A stretch of 64,000 nucleotides of DNA. Origin: UBA4874 sp002399435 (lineage in GTDB: Bacteria; Bacillota; Clostridia; Caldicoprobacterales; DTU083). Where the stretch lies: positions 3,238 through 67,237 of the forward strand of contig DAISGI010000012.1 of assembly GCA_036823195.1 (NCBI GenBank), in the 5' to 3' direction. Positions 8,750 through 16,830 of this stretch are shown here, piece after piece. Position 1 is the first letter of the stretch; the number at the start of each line of letters is the position of its first letter. Position numbers and translations under genes: made by a program. The notes under the pieces were generated by a model, which made no database searches, had not been told where the DNA came from, and was given only the letters and a program-made list of their open reading frames with translations.

Positions 8750-9040
8750 TCAATTCTTGTTTTTTTCTATAAATATGGTTTCGCCCTCTTTTACCCAGCC
8801 GAGCTTGTCCCGCGCCGCCTGCTCCACATACTCATCGGACCTGGTATGCTTTACCCGCCGGCTCAGGGAATCGTTATCCTGCTTCACCTGGGAAATCTCC
8901 TGCCGAAGTTCGCCGATGCGCTTTTTCTGACGATGCATCTCCAGCTCCTGACGAAAAAGGATGGATGAAAAATAACCAACAAACACAATCGCCACCAAAA
9001 ACTTTGCTTTGAATTTCAGCCGGTATCCTTTTTTTGACAT
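8750..9040 (-). CDS. divIC: Septum formation initiator DivIC
   Basis: 96-aa bitopic division protein with a short basic cytoplasmic N-terminus, one transmembrane helix (about residues 14-30), a coiled coil (about 33-65) and a C-terminal segment ending in the family-typical YVEQAARDKLGWVKEGETIF. DivIC/FtsB stabilises the FtsL-DivIB complex and stimulates septal peptidoglycan synthesis. AGGGGA precedes the ATG. It follows yabQ and precedes yabR as in B. subtilis. Confidence 0.92.
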   Translation of the reverse strand: MSKKGYRLKFKAKFLVAIVFVGYFSSILFRQELEMHRQKKRIGELRQEISQVKQDNDSLSRRVKHTRSDEYVEQAARDKLGWVKEGETIFIEKNKN

Positions 9041-9140
9041 TCGAGTCCCCTGCTTTCGTTTGAAAGTCTGTGCCGGCTGTATTTCATCTGCCCGGGTGAT
9101 AAAAGAAATTCAGCCTTATTATTATAATTCGATACGTAAA

Positions 9141-9638
9141 CTAGAATTCCTCTTTTCTCTCCTTGCTTTTCCTTCTTTTTTTCAATGAAAATACTGCCAT
9201 TCCCTTCCGAATTCCATGAAATCCCTTTGACAAAATCCGCTTTGCACCACGCAGGGGATATCCCAGAATACGGATCAGAAATCGAAAGGGCCAGAGAAGA
9301 ATGGTAACCAGCCAGCGGATTGCCCTGGCTATTGCCCTAAAAATCCAGGTCAGGGCCTTCCGGATATAGGGGCTCAGTGTCAGAACATACAGACCCCAGC
9401 CAACCACAAAGCCAACGATGGTATAAATGCGGACTTCTCCATCGTTCACACGGAAGATCACAAGAAAGGACAGGACGCCGATCAGAATCCAGAACAGCAA
9501 ATCCATTATTCCTGTCAGCCATACACCAGGCTTTGCAATGCTCCGGATAATCCGGCATAAATCATAAATCAAGCCAATCAAAAAGCCCGCATAGACCGTG
9601 CACAGGAAAACATAAGCCTGGTTGGAAGTCGAAAACAT
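9141..9638 (-). CDS. yabQ: Spore cortex biosynthesis protein YabQ
   Basis: 165-aa membrane protein of the YabQ family, made in the mother cell and needed for spore cortex formation in B. subtilis. At least four hydrophobic helices are visible (about 8-24, 38-62, 70-86, 100-125), followed by a strongly basic tail (KKRRKSKERKEEF). The family signature near the start, including FLIGLIYDLCRIIR, is present. It is directly downstream of yabP with a 14-nt gap, so the two are one transcription unit. Confidence 0.92.
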   Translation of the reverse strand: MFSTSNQAYVFLCTVYAGFLIGLIYDLCRIIRSIAKPGVWLTGIMDLLFWILIGVLSFLVIFRVNDGEVRIYTIVGFVVGWGLYVLTLSPYIRKALTWIFRAIARAIRWLVTILLWPFRFLIRILGYPLRGAKRILSKGFHGIRKGMAVFSLKKRRKSKERKEEF

Positions 9639-9652
9639 TTCAGAGATCCCCC

Positions 9653-9955
9653 TTACCGGAACAACTTTTTGAAGAAGCCGCCATCACCGCTGCCCATTCC
9701 TTCGTGATCGCTGTACTCCACGCTGTTGATCTCTCCTTCCACAATCAATTGTCCTTCTTCCAGATTCAGCTTACTGATGTGCAGGTCCACGCCTTCCAGC
9801 GTAATATATCCCAGCTCCGTTACCAACAGGACTGCTTCCTCATCAAAACTGTCCACATCCTCCACACCGGTGATGGTGACCTTTTCCCGGTTCTCCATCA
9901 GTATGCTGTGGTTGCGGCCCCGTACCAGCTTATTGTCATCCAGTTCCCGTACCAT
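9653..9955 (-). CDS. yabP: Sporulation protein YabP
   Basis: 100-aa YabP/YqfC family protein with an all-beta core (HSILMENREKVTITGVEDVDSFDE ... GEINSVEYSD is the family hallmark, given here in parts). In B. subtilis it is a sigma-E product needed for cortex assembly with YabQ. A GGGGGAAAGGGAG-type ribosome-binding site precedes the ATG. In B. subtilis yabP follows rqcP directly; here hup and a SpoIID-like gene lie in the neighbourhood. Confidence 0.92.
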   Translation of the reverse strand: MVRELDDNKLVRGRNHSILMENREKVTITGVEDVDSFDEEAVLLVTELGYITLEGVDLHISKLNLEEGQLIVEGEINSVEYSDHEGMGSGDGGFFKKLFR

Positions 9956-10049
9956 CTCCCTTTCCCCCTTTCAAATGATACCGATCCATACTTGATAATA
10001 TGCCTGCCGCGCCGCCAATATGCGTACCCACCCAATCCGGACCGCTGAC

Positions 10050-10088
10050 GAAGAAAAAAGGGACCGTTGGTTTCCCCCGCGATCCCTT
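10050..10088 (-). terminator. Terminator of the SpoIID-like gene
   Basis: AAGGGA (10088-10083 read on minus) and TCCCTT (10064-10059) close a 19-nt GC-rich loop, followed by a T-rich tract on the minus strand. The plus strand also has a T-run, so the element may work in both directions. Confidence 0.6.
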
Positions 10089-10136
10089 GTTTTTTATGTC
10101 AATCCTCTTTTATGTCATTCGTTCGTTTTCCCTGCT

Positions 10137-11159
10137 TTACTTCCACATCTTTACCACATCGACGTCCCTGAAATAGTGATTGATGATATCCTGCGCCGAC
10201 TTGCCCTGCTCCGCCATGGTGCGGGCACCCCACTGGGACATTCCAACCCCATGCCCGAAGCCTTTCCCGGACATGACGACCTGATCCCCCTCCAGAGCGA
10301 CCCGGTCCAACAGATTGGAACGCATTTTGGTCGGGTCCAGTGCCCGGCGAAGCTCCGGAGCAGATATCCCGGTATCATCCAGTTTGATGGTCACCGCTCT
10401 TCCGGAAGGCCCCTTTTTCCCGATGGAAATGCTGCTGAAATCCCGGACGGGCTTTCCGGCTGCCTTCGCTGCAGCGACAACCTCCGCCTTTGAAAACTTT
10501 GCAGACCAGCTCTTCGCGTCGGCTTCAACCTTGTCTCCCATATCGGGGGAATCGACGACCCGGATATAGGGCGGCTCCTTCCCCTTATAGTTCAATCCTT
10601 CCAGGGGAGTGGCCGTCTTGCCGCCGGCATTGGAATGAAACCAGGTACGGGCAAATTTCCCGTCATATAGGATCACCTGTCCCCGGGTATCCCGGACGGC
10701 CTTGCGGACCCGGTCGTTCACCTCTTTGGCATTCCACGCCTGGGCTTCTTCCACATCCGTTGATATGTGGGCATTCCCATATTTGGACTTGCCCTTTTCA
10801 TTGATGAATTGAAGCACAAAAGTTCTGGCAATAATGGCCTGGGCCTTGATGCTTTCCTCCGGCCAGTCATTTTTCATTTCTCCGGCCACCACACCGGCCA
10901 CATACTCCTCAAACGGCATTTCCTGAACCTTTTTATCCTGCACGATATAGACCTTCAGGCGGGGTTCCCTGCCTGCCGCTGTGCGGATTGCCCTGGGAAG
11001 CCGGGGCTTTTTCACCTGCTTCTCCGTCTGTTTGGGCACCTGTTTTTTGGGATTCGCCGGATTTTTCGGCCTTCTTTTCGCCGTACAGGAAACCATCAGG
11101 AGAGACACCGCCAAAACCAGAAGGAGAAAGCGGATTCTCCGATTCCTTTTTCTTACCAT
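10137..11159 (-). CDS. SpoIID/LytB-domain lipoprotein, second SpoIID paralogue
   Basis: 340-aa exported protein with the SpoIID/LytB fold, a lytic transglycosylase type. The N-terminus carries a basic stretch, a hydrophobic helix and a lipobox-like LMVSC, so it is probably lipid-anchored. A basic proline-rich linker follows. The SpoIID core begins at EEYVAGVVAGEM, which contains the conserved glutamate, and ends with SGKGFGHGVGMSQWGA. The ATG at 11159 is chosen because GGAGGA lies 8 nt upstream. It is distinct from the canonical spoIID at 28440-29483 and lacks that protein's cysteine cluster. It sits between rqcP and yabP, an unusual place. It may work on cell-wall or spore peptidoglycan; the exact role is unknown. 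Confidence 0.85.
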   Translation of the reverse strand: MVRKRNRRIRFLLLVLAVSLLMVSCTAKRRPKNPANPKKQVPKQTEKQVKKPRLPRAIRTAAGREPRLKVYIVQDKKVQEMPFEEYVAGVVAGEMKNDWPEESIKAQAIIARTFVLQFINEKGKSKYGNAHISTDVEEAQAWNAKEVNDRVRKAVRDTRGQVILYDGKFARTWFHSNAGGKTATPLEGLNYKGKEPPYIRVVDSPDMGDKVEADAKSWSAKFSKAEVVAAAKAAGKPVRDFSSISIGKKGPSGRAVTIKLDDTGISAPELRRALDPTKMRSNLLDRVALEGDQVVMSGKGFGHGVGMSQWGARTMAEQGKSAQDIINHYFRDVDVVKMWK

Positions 11160-11283
11160 ATGATATGACTCCTCCATTCTATCCATTCCAGGAAAGCCGT
11201 TTCCGGAGAAACAGCCTCCAAAGGACAACTTCATGATCCGTGAATAGTATTACCGGATGGAGGAAGACAATACCATGGATATT

Positions 11284-11523
11284 TCAGATTTCCCGGAACA
11301 TCCGGGTCACATCTCCCCTGGGAACGGAATTGGCGACCAGCAGAACCTCATATTGATGAACCTGTTCCCCGAACTGAATCCGGATCACATCCCCGACCCG
11401 CACTTCACTGGCGGGTTTTGCCACCTTGCCGTTCACCTGCACCCTCCCCCGGCTGCAGGCTTCATTGGCCAGAGTCCTGCGCTTTATAATCCGGGATACT
11501 TTAAGATATTTGTCCAAACGCAA
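11284..11523 (-). CDS. rqcP: RqcP, S4-domain ribosome quality-control factor
   Basis: 79-aa S4 RNA-binding protein (MRLDKYLKVSRIIKRRTLA ... GDVIRIQFG), called YabO or Hsp15-like. In B. subtilis RqcP helps RqcH add C-terminal alanine tails to nascent chains on stalled 50S subunits. The start is TTG, 6 nt after AAGGGGGG. The family position next to mazG and yabP is retained, apart from hup and the SpoIID-like gene. Confidence 0.93.
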   Translation of the reverse strand: MRLDKYLKVSRIIKRRTLANEACSRGRVQVNGKVAKPASEVRVGDVIRIQFGEQVHQYEVLLVANSVPRGDVTRMFREI

Positions 11524-11574
11524 AGGAATCCCCCCCTTATAATAAAAAAAACCGGGAATTTCCCGGTCTTGACT

Positions 11575-11847
11575 TTATTGTACGGAATCCTTCAAGGCTT
11601 TTCCGGCCTTAAAGACAGGAGCCTTGGAAGCGGGAATGGTAATTTCCTCTTTGGTCTGAGGATTTCTGCCTTTCCTTTCTGCCCTTTCACGTACTTCAAA
11701 AGTACCGAACCCAACCATCTGTACTCTTTCATTGTTTGCCAAAGCATCAGAAACAACCGTTACAAAAGCATTGACAGCCTTCTCAGCATCCTTTTTTGTT
11801 AATTCGCCCTTTTCGGCAACAGCAGAGATCAATTCAGCTTTATTCAC
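11575..11847 (-). CDS. hup: DNA-binding protein HU
   Basis: 90-aa histone-like protein that bends and compacts DNA as a dimer. The HU signature GFGTFEVRERAERKGRNPQT spans the beta-arm, and the length is exactly that of Firmicute HU. The GTG start follows GGAGG by 8 nt. hup often neighbours mazG and rqcP in Clostridia. Confidence 0.97.
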   Translation of the reverse strand: MNKAELISAVAEKGELTKKDAEKAVNAFVTVVSDALANNERVQMVGFGTFEVRERAERKGRNPQTKEEITIPASKAPVFKAGKALKDSVQ

Positions 11848-12002
11848 TCTACTAACCTCCTTAATGTTTATGTAGGAATTCTTATAGCATATTCGCTATT
11901 ATTCCTGAAATTCCTTCTTATCCCCAAAGAATTTCGGGGCTTTTTACCCATTCCATGGGAAAAGAGGATTTCCATCTATATACTTACCAGTTTCTGCATT
12001 GG

Positions 12003-12800
12003 TTATACACGTATTTCGCCTTGTCCTGCGCTTTTTGCCTGATTCCACAGGGAGTCCATTTCTTCCGGAGTCATATCCTTCAGTGGACGGTCTGCATTCT
12101 TTTCCATATACTCAAAGCGGCGGATAAATTTCTCCGTCGCCGCCGTCAGTGTCATCTCCGGCTCCTGTTTCAAAAAGCGACACAAATTCACAATGGCAAA
12201 CAGCAGATCCCCAAGCTCTTCCCGAATCCGGTCCTCCGGTCCGTCCTGATACACTTCCTCCACTTCACGGAGCTCCTCCTCCACTTTGGCAAGCGCATCC
12301 TCCGTCCGGTCCCAGTCAAATCCAACCAGCGCGGCCTTTTTCTGAACCTTGCAGCTCCGCATCAGGGCCGGAAGATTGGAAGGCACATGCCGAAGCACCT
12401 GGGTCTGGCTTTGATAGCCGTTTTCCCGCTTTTTGATCGCCTCCCAGTTGCTCACGACCTCTTCGGAAGTATCCGCCTTTCCATTGCCGAATACGTGGGG
12501 ATGGCGATCGATCATTTTCCTGCAGATGTGATCTGTCACATCCTCCAGATCAAACTCTCCCTGCTCCTCCGCGATCTGCGCGTGGAAAACCACCTGCAGC
12601 AGGACATCCCCAAGCTCCTCCGCCAGCTTGTCCCTGTCCTTCAGGTCAATGGCTTCCAATACTTCATAGGTCTCCTCAATCAGATATTGCTTCAGGGATG
12701 TATGATCCTGCTCCCGGTCCCAGGGACAGCCATCCGGACTCCGCAGCTTTTTCATGATCTCAAGCAGATCCGAAAACCCATATTTCGCTTTTTCCTTCAT
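12003..12800 (-). CDS. mazG: Nucleoside triphosphate pyrophosphohydrolase MazG
   Basis: 265-aa protein with two tandem MazG domains, each with an E-x-x-E...E-x-x-D metal site: EELGDVLLQVVFHAQI in the first half and REELGDLLFAIVNLCRF in the second. It hydrolyses (d)NTPs to monophosphates and pyrophosphate and is thought to clear aberrant nucleotides. The ATG at 12800 follows AGGAGGGG. The B. subtilis orthologue YabN has an extra N-terminal tetrapyrrole-methylase domain that is absent here; this is the short form as in E. coli. Confidence 0.94.
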   Translation of the reverse strand: MKEKAKYGFSDLLEIMKKLRSPDGCPWDREQDHTSLKQYLIEETYEVLEAIDLKDRDKLAEELGDVLLQVVFHAQIAEEQGEFDLEDVTDHICRKMIDRHPHVFGNGKADTSEEVVSNWEAIKKRENGYQSQTQVLRHVPSNLPALMRSCKVQKKAALVGFDWDRTEDALAKVEEELREVEEVYQDGPEDRIREELGDLLFAIVNLCRFLKQEPEMTLTAATEKFIRRFEYMEKNADRPLKDMTPEEMDSLWNQAKSAGQGEIRV

Positions 12801-12899
12801 TCCTTCCCCTCCTGTATTTTGCACTGCTCTTCTGTTCCCGCCCCGGTAAAGCATACCACAAAACGACTGTTACGTCCAAAAAACGGCTTTTATTTTATG

Positions 12900-14510
12900 T
12901 CAGCGGATCAGCTTCAGCCGGGTCAGTATCCTTCCTATTTTCTTTCCTCCCGGCAGCATTTCAAAGTCCTGCCTGGTCAGGCCCCCAGTGGCCAGCAAAA
13001 CAGCGGCATAGACCACTACCCCCACCAAAACAGCCAGCAGCGTCGCCTTATTGCCGCCCAAAGCCGATGCCAGGCCGTGATAGACACCGTATACCGCCAG
13101 GGACATGGCAGCAACCGCCACAAGCGGCTTCCCGAAAAATCTGCCCAGGGGCATGGATACCCCGGAATAACGGACGACAGCAGTAAAATCCAATATGGCG
13201 GCCGCCCCATAGCATGCCACGGTTCCAACGGCGGCACCCTTCACATGGATGGACGGAATTCCCACAAGAAAATAAGTAATGACGATTTTGAACAGCGCTC
13301 CGATGGCAAGATTGCGGACCGGCGTTGTGATCCGGTTGAGCCCCTGCAAAACAGCGGTAAGGGTCTGCACCAGAGTGAGAAAAATCACGCCGATGGAAAG
13401 AATCGACAGGATCTCGCCGGTCATGGTAATTTCCTTCTGCGGAAGGCTGCCATACAGCAAAGCACTGATAGGCCGGGCCAACACAGCCATGCCGGCTGCG
13501 GCGGGTATCCCCGCCAGCAGTGTCAGCCGGGTGCCGGTGTAGATCTTTTGAGCGACGCCCCGGGCATCCCTTCCCGCATAGGACTCAGAAATCGCCGGCA
13601 CCAGACTCATCGCCAGGGAAACCGTCAGCACGGCCGGAAAATTAATCAGAGGGTTGGCACAGCCCGTAAGCAGGCCATACAGGGATTGTGCCTTCTCTAC
13701 CTGAAACCCGACCTGCTTCAGACGGTTCACCACAATCATGGCATCCGCCATATTCATCAGCGGCATAATGGAAGCACCGATGGTAATGGGAAACGCAATG
13801 CGGATCAGACGCGTCAGAAGGGACTGGTAGGACTCCGAATGCCGCACTTTTGGAGTCTGCCGGATGCTCTCCAGGATCTTTTTGCGCTTTCCCTGATACA
13901 TGCCCATTAACAGAACCAGGGCGGCCCCTTCGCTCAGGGTCACACCTACCACGGCTGCTGCCGCGCCGTATTCCGGTCCCCGGGGAATATATCTGGATGC
14001 CAGCCAGAGACCCAGAACCAGCTTCCCCGCCTGCTCCACAATCTGGGAGGCTGCCGTGGGCGTCATATCCTGCATTCCCTGAAAATAACCACGGAAGGCG
14101 GAAATCAAGGTTACAAACACCAGGGAGGGAGCAATGGCGAGAATGGAATAATATGCTTTTACGTTTCCCATCATCCGGGCGATCAGCTTGCTTCCGGCCG
14201 AAAATATAAGTAAAGTGGTGAGCCCGATGACCAGCATCAATCGGATCGACAGCCGGAATACCTTGTGGGCGGTGCTGTAATTGCGAAGTGCAATGTTTTC
14301 CGCAACCAGCTTGGAAATCGCCGTGGGAACGCCGGCAGTGGATATAATCAACAGAAAGGAATAAATGGGATAGGCCATTTGATAATAACTCATGCCAACG
14401 GATCCGATGAGATTCGTCATCGGGATCCGGAACATGGCTCCGATGAATTTGGCGGCCAGCCCTGCCACTGCCAGTATGGTTGCACCCTTTATAAAAGATT
14501 TTTTGCTCAT
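12900..14510 (-). CDS. spoVB: MOP-family lipid flippase, SpoVB/YabM type
   Basis: 536-aa membrane protein of the polysaccharide transporter (PST/MATE-like) superfamily with about 14 predicted helices. It starts MSKKSFIKGATILAVAGLAAK, typical of SpoVB and YabM. SpoVB is needed for cortex peptidoglycan and acts as a lipid-linked precursor flippase. The position between mazG and spoVT is that of YabM in B. subtilis, so the exact orthology (YabM versus SpoVB) is open. AGGAGG precedes the ATG. It has a gap of about 200 bp to spoVT, which contains the spoVT terminator. Confidence 0.85.
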   Translation of the reverse strand: MSKKSFIKGATILAVAGLAAKFIGAMFRIPMTNLIGSVGMSYYQMAYPIYSFLLIISTAGVPTAISKLVAENIALRNYSTAHKVFRLSIRLMLVIGLTTLLIFSAGSKLIARMMGNVKAYYSILAIAPSLVFVTLISAFRGYFQGMQDMTPTAASQIVEQAGKLVLGLWLASRYIPRGPEYGAAAAVVGVTLSEGAALVLLMGMYQGKRKKILESIRQTPKVRHSESYQSLLTRLIRIAFPITIGASIMPLMNMADAMIVVNRLKQVGFQVEKAQSLYGLLTGCANPLINFPAVLTVSLAMSLVPAISESYAGRDARGVAQKIYTGTRLTLLAGIPAAAGMAVLARPISALLYGSLPQKEITMTGEILSILSIGVIFLTLVQTLTAVLQGLNRITTPVRNLAIGALFKIVITYFLVGIPSIHVKGAAVGTVACYGAAAILDFTAVVRYSGVSMPLGRFFGKPLVAVAAMSLAVYGVYHGLASALGGNKATLLAVLVGVVVYAAVLLATGGLTRQDFEMLPGGKKIGRILTRLKLIR

Positions 14511-14713
14511 ATGCTCTACCTACCTCCTGCGCCGTATGTAAGTTGAGGAAATCTTCCTCCCACCCAACCCATAAAAAGCGTTTCCTCCATTGTACATGGC
14601 CTTATCTGCAAGTCGATCCCCTGCAGGGAGATCCATACTGCATAGTATATCATCTGTCCGCCGGGAACAACATAGCAAAATGCAAAAAACAGTTCAATAA
14701 AAAAGCCAAAAAG

Positions 14714-14752
14714 CCAAAAAAATAAAAGGCATTGAATGCGTTCAATGCCTTT
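14714..14752 (-). terminator. Terminator of spoVT
   Basis: Minus-strand hairpin with 12-bp perfect arms (AAAGGCATTGAA / TTCAATGCCTTT) and a 4-nt loop, followed by TTATTTTTTT. It ends 16 nt after the spoVT stop and is one of the strongest terminators in the window. Confidence 0.93.
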
Positions 14753-14768
14753 GGAAAACCGGGAACGG

Positions 14769-15326
14769 TTATTGATCCATTTGTTTGCCAAGAAATACCG
14801 CAGCTGTTTCCGCTACCTTGATCTCTACTTCTCCCATGTTGGAATCCGGTTCCCTGGACAGCAGAATCACTGCGCCGATCGGGTCTCCATCCGAAACAAC
14901 AGTGGCGATGACCTGTGAGGAATATTTGGGGTTCTCCTCCTCATTGGCCGTAATGCTCAGAATCTTACCTTCTTCGCCGCGGTTTGCAACGATGGTTTTT
15001 TTCATCTCCATCGCACGTTCCAGATCATGGCTGATGGACTTGTCCAGAAACTCTTTTTTGGTCCCTCCCGCGACAGCCACAATGGAATCCTTGTCCGCCA
15101 CACAGGCAATATGTCCGAGGTTTTGATGCAGAGACTCCACATATTCCCTGGCAAAATCGCCAAGTTCACCTATGGGGGAATATTTCTTCAGTATGACTTC
15201 CCCCTCACGGTCTGTAAAGATTTCCAGAGGGTCACCTTCGCGGATCCGCATGGTCCGGCGAATTTCCTTCGGGATGACGACCCGGCCCAAATCATCAATA
15301 CGTCTGACAATTCCAGTTGCTTTCAC
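14769..15326 (-). CDS. spoVT: Stage V sporulation protein T
   Basis: 185-aa transcription factor with an N-terminal AbrB-type swapped-hairpin DNA-binding domain (TGIVRRIDDLGRVVIPKEIRR, residues 4-24) and a C-terminal GAF-like domain (about 60-180). SpoVT tunes the sigma-G regulon in the forespore. The start is GTG behind AAGGAGGG. A sigma-G-like promoter lies upstream and a strong terminator downstream, so it is monocistronic. It lies between mfd/foldase and spoVB as in B. subtilis. Confidence 0.97.
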   Translation of the reverse strand: MKATGIVRRIDDLGRVVIPKEIRRTMRIREGDPLEIFTDREGEVILKKYSPIGELGDFAREYVESLHQNLGHIACVADKDSIVAVAGGTKKEFLDKSISHDLERAMEMKKTIVANRGEEGKILSITANEEENPKYSSQVIATVVSDGDPIGAVILLSREPDSNMGEVEIKVAETAAVFLGKQMDQ

Positions 15327-15375
15327 ATATATCCCTCCTTAAACTGCATGACTTACATAACCATACTTGCATAGC

Positions 15376-15405
15376 TATTATTTTACTGTGCCCTTATTTT
15401 TATGC
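15376..15405 (-). promoter_or_regulatory. Sigma-G-like promoter of spoVT
   Basis: GCATA (15405-15401) and AATAATA (15382-15376) lie 18 bp apart on the minus strand, close to the sigma-G consensus GMATR-N18-CATNMTA. They are about 50 bp before the spoVT start. B. subtilis spoVT is a sigma-G gene. Confidence 0.55.
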
Positions 15406-15436
15406 ATTTGCCCGGCAGGGAATATGGCAGCGTTCC

Positions 15437-16678
15437 TCAAAGCCGTTTTTCATACTTCCTGATGTCTGCTTTTTTAATCCATTCCTGAATCTTCTTATCA
15501 ATTTCCTGATTCTTCTTCTCGCTCCGCAGGGCAGTCCGGATCTGCTCCTTTTTTTCGTCGTCCAGGGGCGCGATGACATCCTCCTTCGCTTCATACACCT
15601 TGATGATATGATAGCCGTTGTCCGTCGCCACCAATTCGGAAGTCTCCCCCTCCTTCAGCTGAAAGGACGCTTTCAGAAACTCCGGCTGCATGCCTGCATC
15701 CCGGGTCATGGTGTATCCGTCCTTGTTCTCTTCGCTTTTCATGCCGGGATCCTCGCCGTATTTTTTCATTAACGCCTCAAAATCCTCACCGGCCCGAACC
15801 TTTGCCAATACTTCATCAGCTTTGGGCTTGATTTCCTCGAGCTTCTTTTTGCGAAGCTTATCGGCTTCCTCTTTTTTGTTGGCCTGGCGCAATTCGCTGA
15901 TTTTCTTCATATCCTTGTCCGAAAACTTGATCAGAATATGCTTTACCCTCCGGGAAGCCGGCTGAGTCACAATCGGAACGGAAGAACGATAGGAAGCCGT
16001 GGTCGGGGTCTCCTTCTGAATTTTCAACTGCTGGTCATAATAATCCTTGATTTCCTTGTCCTTTACGGATACATCGGCGGTCAGCTCATCCAGATAATCC
16101 TGTATTGCGATGTTTTCCGCCACAAATTCGATATAATCCTTTTTGGTCATGTGCATGGACTGCAGCGATTGATTCATTTCAGCCCGGGCCTGCTTTTCAT
16201 AGTCGACGTTCTGGTCCGTGTTTTGATCCTTGTCGGCTTTCCCGTCCCCGGCTTTCCCGTCTGTATTGGCTTTATCCTTATCGGCCTTGTCCTTTTCCGC
16301 TTTCTGCTGAAGAGACTTCACATAATCCGCCACAGTCTGCTCATATTCCTTTTCCGCCTGGGCACGGTTCTTATCGTTGGCCTTGTAGCCTGCCTTCTCC
16401 GCCTTCTGCCGAACCAGTTCCTGATTGATCAGACCGTCCAGTATATTTGCCTTGATCGATTTGACCTGATCCTTGTCTTCGTCGGACACTCCATAGGAGG
16501 CAGCGTACTGCTGATACTGATCCAGAAGCTTTCCCTTCCGTATTTTTTCTCCGTTCACGCTGGCGACGACAATATTCCGGTCTTTTTTCTCATTGACCCT
16601 CACCATGTTGCAGCCGGAAACCAACACAGCCAGGACGACAGCCAATGTCGAAAAAAGCACTTTTCTCCAGTTCTTCAA
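15437..16678 (-). CDS. Foldase lipoprotein with parvulin-type PPIase domain
   Basis: 413-aa PrsA/SurA-like peptidyl-prolyl isomerase. A signal peptide ends in the lipobox LVSGC (Cys at residue 23). A SurA-type N-terminal helical domain follows, with a lysine/aspartate-rich insert (about 125-160, KADKDKANTDGKAGDGKADK). The parvulin domain runs from RRVKHILIKF to DNGYHIIKV (about 240-370). It probably folds secreted proteins at the outer face of the membrane. The start is TTG behind AAAGGG. It lies between mfd and spoVT, where a PpiC-type protein is common in Clostridia. Confidence 0.88.
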   Translation of the reverse strand: MKNWRKVLFSTLAVVLAVLVSGCNMVRVNEKKDRNIVVASVNGEKIRKGKLLDQYQQYAASYGVSDEDKDQVKSIKANILDGLINQELVRQKAEKAGYKANDKNRAQAEKEYEQTVADYVKSLQQKAEKDKADKDKANTDGKAGDGKADKDQNTDQNVDYEKQARAEMNQSLQSMHMTKKDYIEFVAENIAIQDYLDELTADVSVKDKEIKDYYDQQLKIQKETPTTASYRSSVPIVTQPASRRVKHILIKFSDKDMKKISELRQANKKEEADKLRKKKLEEIKPKADEVLAKVRAGEDFEALMKKYGEDPGMKSEENKDGYTMTRDAGMQPEFLKASFQLKEGETSELVATDNGYHIIKVYEAKEDVIAPLDDEKKEQIRTALRSEKKNQEIDKKIQEWIKKADIRKYEKRL

Positions 16679-16728
16679 TTCATCAAGCCCTTTCTTTGGA
16701 TTAGGGTATCCCTATTGTTCTCACTTCA

Positions 16729-16830
16729 TTATATCTGCATCCCGTATCGCTGTAAATCCCTTTTCATCCGCGGGAATCGTTATATCTGCATCCCGTATCG
16801 CTGTAAATCCCTTTTCATCCGCGGGAATCG
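16729..16830. repeat. Exact 51-bp tandem duplication over the mfd stop codon
   Basis: 16729-16779 and 16780-16830 are identical over all 51 bp. The second copy contains the last codons and stop of mfd (16815-16830), so the first copy is a relic of the mfd 3' end placed downstream. Identity without any difference suggests a recent event. There is no T-run, so it is not a terminator. Confidence 0.95.

Noticed and set aside
14516..14791. 91-codon frame on the minus strand between spoVT and spoVB
   Set aside because: It runs through the strong spoVT terminator and overlaps the spoVT end; its protein looks like translated intergenic DNA.
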